Shown: positions 61,284 through 64,000 of the stretch, one piece after another | How the letters are laid out: every line of letters starts with the position of its first letter | Position numbering within the stretch: the first letter of the stretch is position 1 | Assembly: GCF_016765675.1 (NCBI RefSeq) | Contig: NZ_JAESWB010000365.1 | Span: 17,879 to 81,878 of the forward strand | Direction: 5' to 3' | Source: Neobacillus paridis | Lineage (GTDB): Bacteria > Bacillota > Bacilli > Bacillales > Cytobacillaceae | DNA length: 64,000 nt | Position numbers and translations under genes: made by a program | Notes under the pieces: generated by a model | The model's database searches: none | What the model was told of the DNA's origin: nothing | The model's input: only the letters and a program-made list of their open reading frames with translations

Positions 61284-62252
61284 TTATTTTTGTTTGTTTA
61301 ACTCCTCTTGAGCCTTCTTGATAATTTCATCCATGTCGCCTTTTGAATCGTTCGGAACTTTGCGCACATCGAAGTTCAAACCAAGTTCTTTTAACTTTTT
61401 AAAGGTATCAATATCATCTTGGCTAAAGGCCAACACCTTATTTGGTTGAACTTTACCAGGTGAGTGTGCCATCGAACCAACGTTGATGGTCTTTAATGGA
61501 ACGCCACCTTCAACCGCTCTAAGCGCATCTTGCGGGTTTTCGAAAAGAAGTAACGCGCGCTGGCCGCCAAAGTGTTGATCATCTTTAGCAAGTTCGATCA
61601 TTTTATGGACAGGAACAACATGTGCCTTTACACCTGGAGGAGCAGCCTGTTGGATCAGTTTTTTACGAAGTTCATCCTTAGCTACTGCATCAGATACAAC
61701 GATGATCCGTGTAGGCTGTGTCGTTTTTGTCCAAGCAGTCGCTACTTGTCCGTGAAGTAAACGTGAGTCAATGCGTGCTAACACGTATTCAAATTTACCA
61801 GGGGCACCTGCTTTTGATGGCCCGGCAGAAGCTTTTGCAGATACTGCTGGTTCTAAGCTTTCCGGTTTTACTTTAACCCCTTCTTTAGCTGTGCCCAAAA
61901 TATGCGCAGCAATTTCATGCGCTGTGTTCATTGAGAAGCGTGATGCAAAAGCTTCAATCAACATTGGCAAGTTCATACCAGCCACGATTGCCCAGTTGTC
62001 TTTGTGTTCTTCAAACAAGCTGTTGGCTTGGTTGAAAGGAGTTCCACCCCAAAGATCGACTAAGAATAATACTTCGTCTTGGTTGTCGAAAGAGGCGATT
62101 GCTTCTTTCATTTTTGCCTTTACAACATCAGGTCCTTCGCTCGGCATCAATGTTACAGCTTTTACATTTTCTTGTTTTCCAAAGATCATCTCTGCGGATT
62201 GCAAGATACCATTGGCAAAATCACCGTGACTAGCAATGATAATTCCTACCAT
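61284..62252 (-). CDS. manX: PTS mannose-family fused EIIAB
   Basis: A 322-residue two-domain protein. EIIA: IIIASHGDFANGILQSAE with phospho-accepting H9, and LFLVDLWGGTPFNQA. A linker of Ala/Pro/Gly (about 133-152) joins EIIB: RIDSRLLHGQVATAW with phospho-accepting H167, IIVVSDAVAKDELRK. It passes phosphate from HPr to the incoming sugar. It is the first intact gene of the operon, and the sigma-54 promoter lies 270 bases upstream. The sugar may be mannose, glucose or fructose. Confidence 0.9.
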   Translation of the reverse strand: MVGIIIASHGDFANGILQSAEMIFGKQENVKAVTLMPSEGPDVVKAKMKEAIASFDNQDEVLFLVDLWGGTPFNQANSLFEEHKDNWAIVAGMNLPMLIEAFASRFSMNTAHEIAAHILGTAKEGVKVKPESLEPAVSAKASAGPSKAGAPGKFEYVLARIDSRLLHGQVATAWTKTTQPTRIIVVSDAVAKDELRKKLIQQAAPPGVKAHVVPVHKMIELAKDDQHFGGQRALLLFENPQDALRAVEGGVPLKTINVGSMAHSPGKVQPNKVLAFSQDDIDTFKKLKELGLNFDVRKVPNDSKGDMDEIIKKAQEELNKQK

Positions 62253-62301
62253 CTTCTTACCTCCTCTTATTATTGTTACAGCAAAATAATATAAATAAGT
62301 T

Positions 62302-62490
62302 CTAAAAAACCTGTAACCAAAATGAATGCAGCATCTTTTCTTTTTTGATTAGTTGTATCAGATCAGTTTTTCGACCCATAGGCACTGGTGGATTCCAACT
62401 AATCATTTCGGCTTCGGCTGTTTTGATAATCTCCCTTGAAAACTCACCATGAGTCGCAACAACAAGTGAAATTAATTCCGACCCTCCTTG
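62302..62490 (-). pseudogene. EIIA (mannose-family PTS) fragment
   Basis: After a good AAGGAGGG site the frame reads ELISLVVATHGEFSREII, the phosphohistidine start of a separate EIIA protein, then KTAEAEMI, where homology stops. It continues as SWNPPVPMGRKTDLIQLIKK to a TAG. The position expected for the start codon is TTA, not ATG. About 110 residues of EIIA are missing. It sits between the sigma-54 promoter and manX, so it is probably the former first gene of the operon. Confidence 0.75.
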
Positions 62491-62523
62491 TTTTTTCTGG
62501 ATTCACAACCTTCACTTTTTATA

Positions 62524-62541
62524 ATGCATAAATCGTGCCAA
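62524..62541 (-). promoter_or_regulatory. Sigma-54 (SigL) promoter of the PTS operon
   Basis: Minus strand TTGGCACGATTTATGCAT, matching the -24 (TTGGCACG) and -12 (TGC) elements at correct spacing. Mannose-type PTS operons of Bacillus and Listeria are activated by LevR/ManR-type proteins at such promoters. Confidence 0.85.
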
Positions 62542-62692
62542 CCTTTGTATCAACCCTTACTATTTAATATTTCCCTATTCTCATTTCTATATTAAAACTA
62601 AAAAAGCCTGTTGCTCCGCCTGTTTGCGGATAGAAAAAAATTGTCCCATTTTAGAACAATTTCTTCATACAATACACATTTTAGACAATATA

Positions 62693-62724
62693 AAACGCTA
62701 TCATGCAGAATGATAGCGTTTTTT
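62693..62724. terminator. Bidirectional-type hairpin terminator
   Basis: AAACGCTATCA, seven bases, TGATAGCGTTT with TTT on both strands. Confidence 0.7.
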
Positions 62725-62831
62725 GATACACAAACTATATTTTTTTGTAATTTAATACACTTATTTTTAATTGCACAGCACTTTCGATACACTTGTGATA
62801 ATTTCGCTGAAAGTTACGAATGTATTACTTC

Positions 62832-62956
62832 CTACAGTTCCTTGCCGCCGAACTCTTTTAAAATCAGATCAGCAACATCTTCTCCAATTTAATGGCCGTT
62901 CGCTAACTGACTTGCTAATCGTCAGAATCGCTTTCGGTTTCCCTTCTAAGGTTTAG
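62832..62956 (-). pseudogene. Possible remnant of LevR/ManR-type activator
   Basis: Minus-strand fragments LEGKPKAILTI, then ERTAIKLEKM in a second frame and IGEDVADLILKEFGGKEL in a third, look like a decayed PTS-domain activator, in keeping with the nearby sigma-54 promoter. It is too short and shifted to be sure. Confidence 0.3.
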
Positions 62957-63029
62957 CAGTTTTGATGTTAACAATTATGGATTTGTCTCTACAAAAAAAG
63001 ACAAGTTCCACCCTGTCTTGTATGTTAAA

Positions 63030-63404
63030 TTATTTTTTTTTAGATTTTCTCTTCAAGCCGCGTTTGATAACATCAAAGAAACTTAATGATTGAACCATAT
63101 GATTCGGATCAACGTATTCACGAATGGCTCGCAACACTTTTTTCGGATCTTTAGAAGAAAATGAAAACGTCCCATTCCGCTTAGTTTGGATAGCATAACG
63201 TGGGATCCATTTTCCTTTGAACATGACGGAAGCGATCACGTAATCAACTTCTTCCCAAGGAATTTGAATAAACTTACGGACATCACGATCATTGAAGAAT
63301 TCAAATCCTTTGTCTCCGATCATAATTTTACCATATTCCGCAATTCCAATATGGGAGGTTGCATCAACAACTAAATCGACTTTTGTATTGATTGATTGAA
63401 CCAT
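63030..63404 (-). CDS. DUF956 (ManO-like) family protein
   Basis: A 124-residue DUF956 protein: TSHIGIAEYGKIMIGDKGFE, FIQIPWEEVDYVIASVMFKG, KWIPRYAIQTKRNGTFSFSS. The family is linked to mannose-type PTS operons (ManO) and usually follows manXYZ. Here it lies upstream of the operon on the same strand, beyond the remnants, so its position changed or the cluster was rearranged. Its function is regulatory by association only. The gap 63405-63678 contains only short frames I cannot assign. Confidence 0.8.
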   Translation of the reverse strand: MVQSINTKVDLVVDATSHIGIAEYGKIMIGDKGFEFFNDRDVRKFIQIPWEEVDYVIASVMFKGKWIPRYAIQTKRNGTFSFSSKDPKKVLRAIREYVDPNHMVQSLSFFDVIKRGLKRKSKKK

Positions 63405-63678
63405 TTGATGTACTCCATTTCTTTCTTTTATTAAAAATTATTATACGGTGTTTTATCACTTTAAGCAAAAAATACTTAGGACAAGGTCCACAAACATTAT
63501 AATAAAAAAGAATTCGTTGCTTAATGGAATTGTTAGGGTGAGGAGAATACTTTATAAATTTTATGAAAAAATATAGTGATATAGAGCTTATACCATTGAG
63601 GAGGTTATTAGGGCCGAACCAGTTTCTTCTTATGTAAGTAACGGTAAGTATAACGGTTATTAAGGAAGGAAAATTAAC

Positions 63679-63876
63679 TTGTGGATACTTATTTATATGC
63701 TTTTTATCATTTTTAACCTAGTCGCATTTTTTGTACCGAAAAGGATCAATAAGATTGAAATTTATACCACCTGTTTTTTTGCTTATACTTACGGTTTGAC
63801 AACTGATTTAATATTCGATATGCACTATGATCTTTATGGCTATTTTCAAAAGGGCTTTCAATGGAAAGCGTTTTAA
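63679..63876 (+). pseudogene. CBO0543-like membrane protein, truncated
   Basis: 65 codons from TTG 63679 (GGAAGG upstream): two membrane helices (ILIYMLFIIFNLVAFFVPKR, YTTCFFAYTYGLTTDLIFDM) and DLYGYFQKGFQW, where the family normally continues for about 80 more residues. It stops right before a terminator. Family membership is tentative. Confidence 0.45.
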
Positions 63877-63882
63877 AATGGT

Positions 63883-63934
63883 ACCTGTAGGTAGGACACT
63901 TGAAAAAGAGTGTTTCACCTACAGGTATTTTTTT
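63883..63934 (+). terminator. Terminator
   Basis: ACCTGTAGGT and ACCTACAGGT with an inner ACACT/AGTGT pairing, then TTTTTTT. Confidence 0.85.
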
Positions 63935-63973
63935 ATATACTTGAATTTCAGAATATGGGGATTAGGGGACAAC

Positions 63974-64000
63974 ATGAGTAAAATAACTTTTTCAATCAAA
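63974..64000 (+). CDS. Start of a gene running off the right edge
   Basis: ATG at 63974 after AGGGGAC gives MSKITFSIK and leaves the window. Nothing can be said about its function. Confidence 0.35.

Noticed and set aside
62598..62892. Short frames of 60-90 codons on both strands upstream of the PTS operon
   Set aside because: They span a terminator and decayed sequence and lack starts with ribosome sites.
63564..63638. Small plus-strand frame MKKYSDIELIPLRRLLGPNQ
   Set aside because: Twenty-four codons with only a weak ribosome site and no recognisable family; not supported enough to list.

Overview
The window looks like a chromosome segment of a spore-forming, low-GC Bacillaceae bacterium (Bacillus/Neobacillus-like). 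The grounds are a Spo0E-family phosphatase, Bacillus-type neighbourhoods (a YodB/YodC-like pair, an LnrJKLMN-like cluster, a YvfRSTU-like cluster), AGGAGG-type ribosome binding sites, purine riboswitch and terminator architecture, and a GC-rich intergenic repeat of the kind seen in Bacillus genomes. No rRNA, tRNA, CRISPR array or prophage was seen. It is an accessory-rich region with many transport and regulation modules and a high density of broken genes.

Layout. (1) 1-3650, minus strand: the edge of an ethanolamine-utilisation (eut) locus with the start of EutV, then EutP, EutS, an EutG-like alcohol dehydrogenase, EutQ and an internally deleted eutC. Two duplicated leaders carry ANTAR-type dual hairpins fused to terminators, with catabolite-repression-like sites upstream. 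(2) 3.8-11.6 kb: LysR regulator plus amino acid racemase, Spo0E-like protein, guanine-class riboswitch with purine permease, a 14-residue-repeat glycine-rich protein, nitroreductase with its HxlR regulator, pirin, and a YdeI-like protein. (3) 11.7-14.4 kb: three pilin-like genes, one with a large beta-helix-like domain. (4) 14.8-19.7 kb: nosD-nosL-nosY-nosF with a two-component system and no nosZ in the window. (5) 20-26 kb: acetyltransferase, an MFS transporter and an SgrR-like regulator that have both lost their 5' ends, acyl-CoA ligase, and a secreted transglycosylase. (6) 26.3-31.7 kb: LnrJKLMN-like two-component and ABC exporter cluster.

(7) 31.8-38 kb: a LacI-type regulator with repeated GTAATCGATTAC operators controlling an operon of RbsD/FucU mutarotase, KpsF/GutQ-like sugar-phosphate isomerase, ribokinase-family kinase and FucP-like permease. 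I read this as a candidate direct-phosphorylation route for D-arabinose, and it is the most interesting system here. (8) 38-41.4 kb: PLP-dependent MocR-type regulator with a flavin-binding-type protein, and a MarR regulator divergent from a CarD-like protein. (9) 41.5-49.5 kb: MetNIQ with an M20 amidohydrolase, and a permease/YtcJ-like amidohydrolase/nitrilase operon behind a sigma-54 promoter. (10) 50-53.4 kb: YvfRSTU-like exporter and two-component system. (11) 53.7-58.5 kb: L,D-transpeptidase, small secreted and membrane proteins, and a truncated transposase. (12) 58-63.4 kb: a mannose-family PTS operon with a sigma-54 promoter, flanked by remnants of a second EIIA and perhaps of its activator. 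A toxin-antitoxin pair sits between two copies of the manZ 3' end.

The genes fall into self-contained uptake, catabolism or export modules, each with its own regulator. Three separate NarL-type two-component systems each sit beside an ABC-2 type transporter. Clear decay (eutC, an araC fragment, the MFS and sgrR halves, a ribokinase tail, a P-loop kinase, transposases, an EIIA fragment) shows repeated deletion. All function calls were made by reading the sequence; no database search was run.
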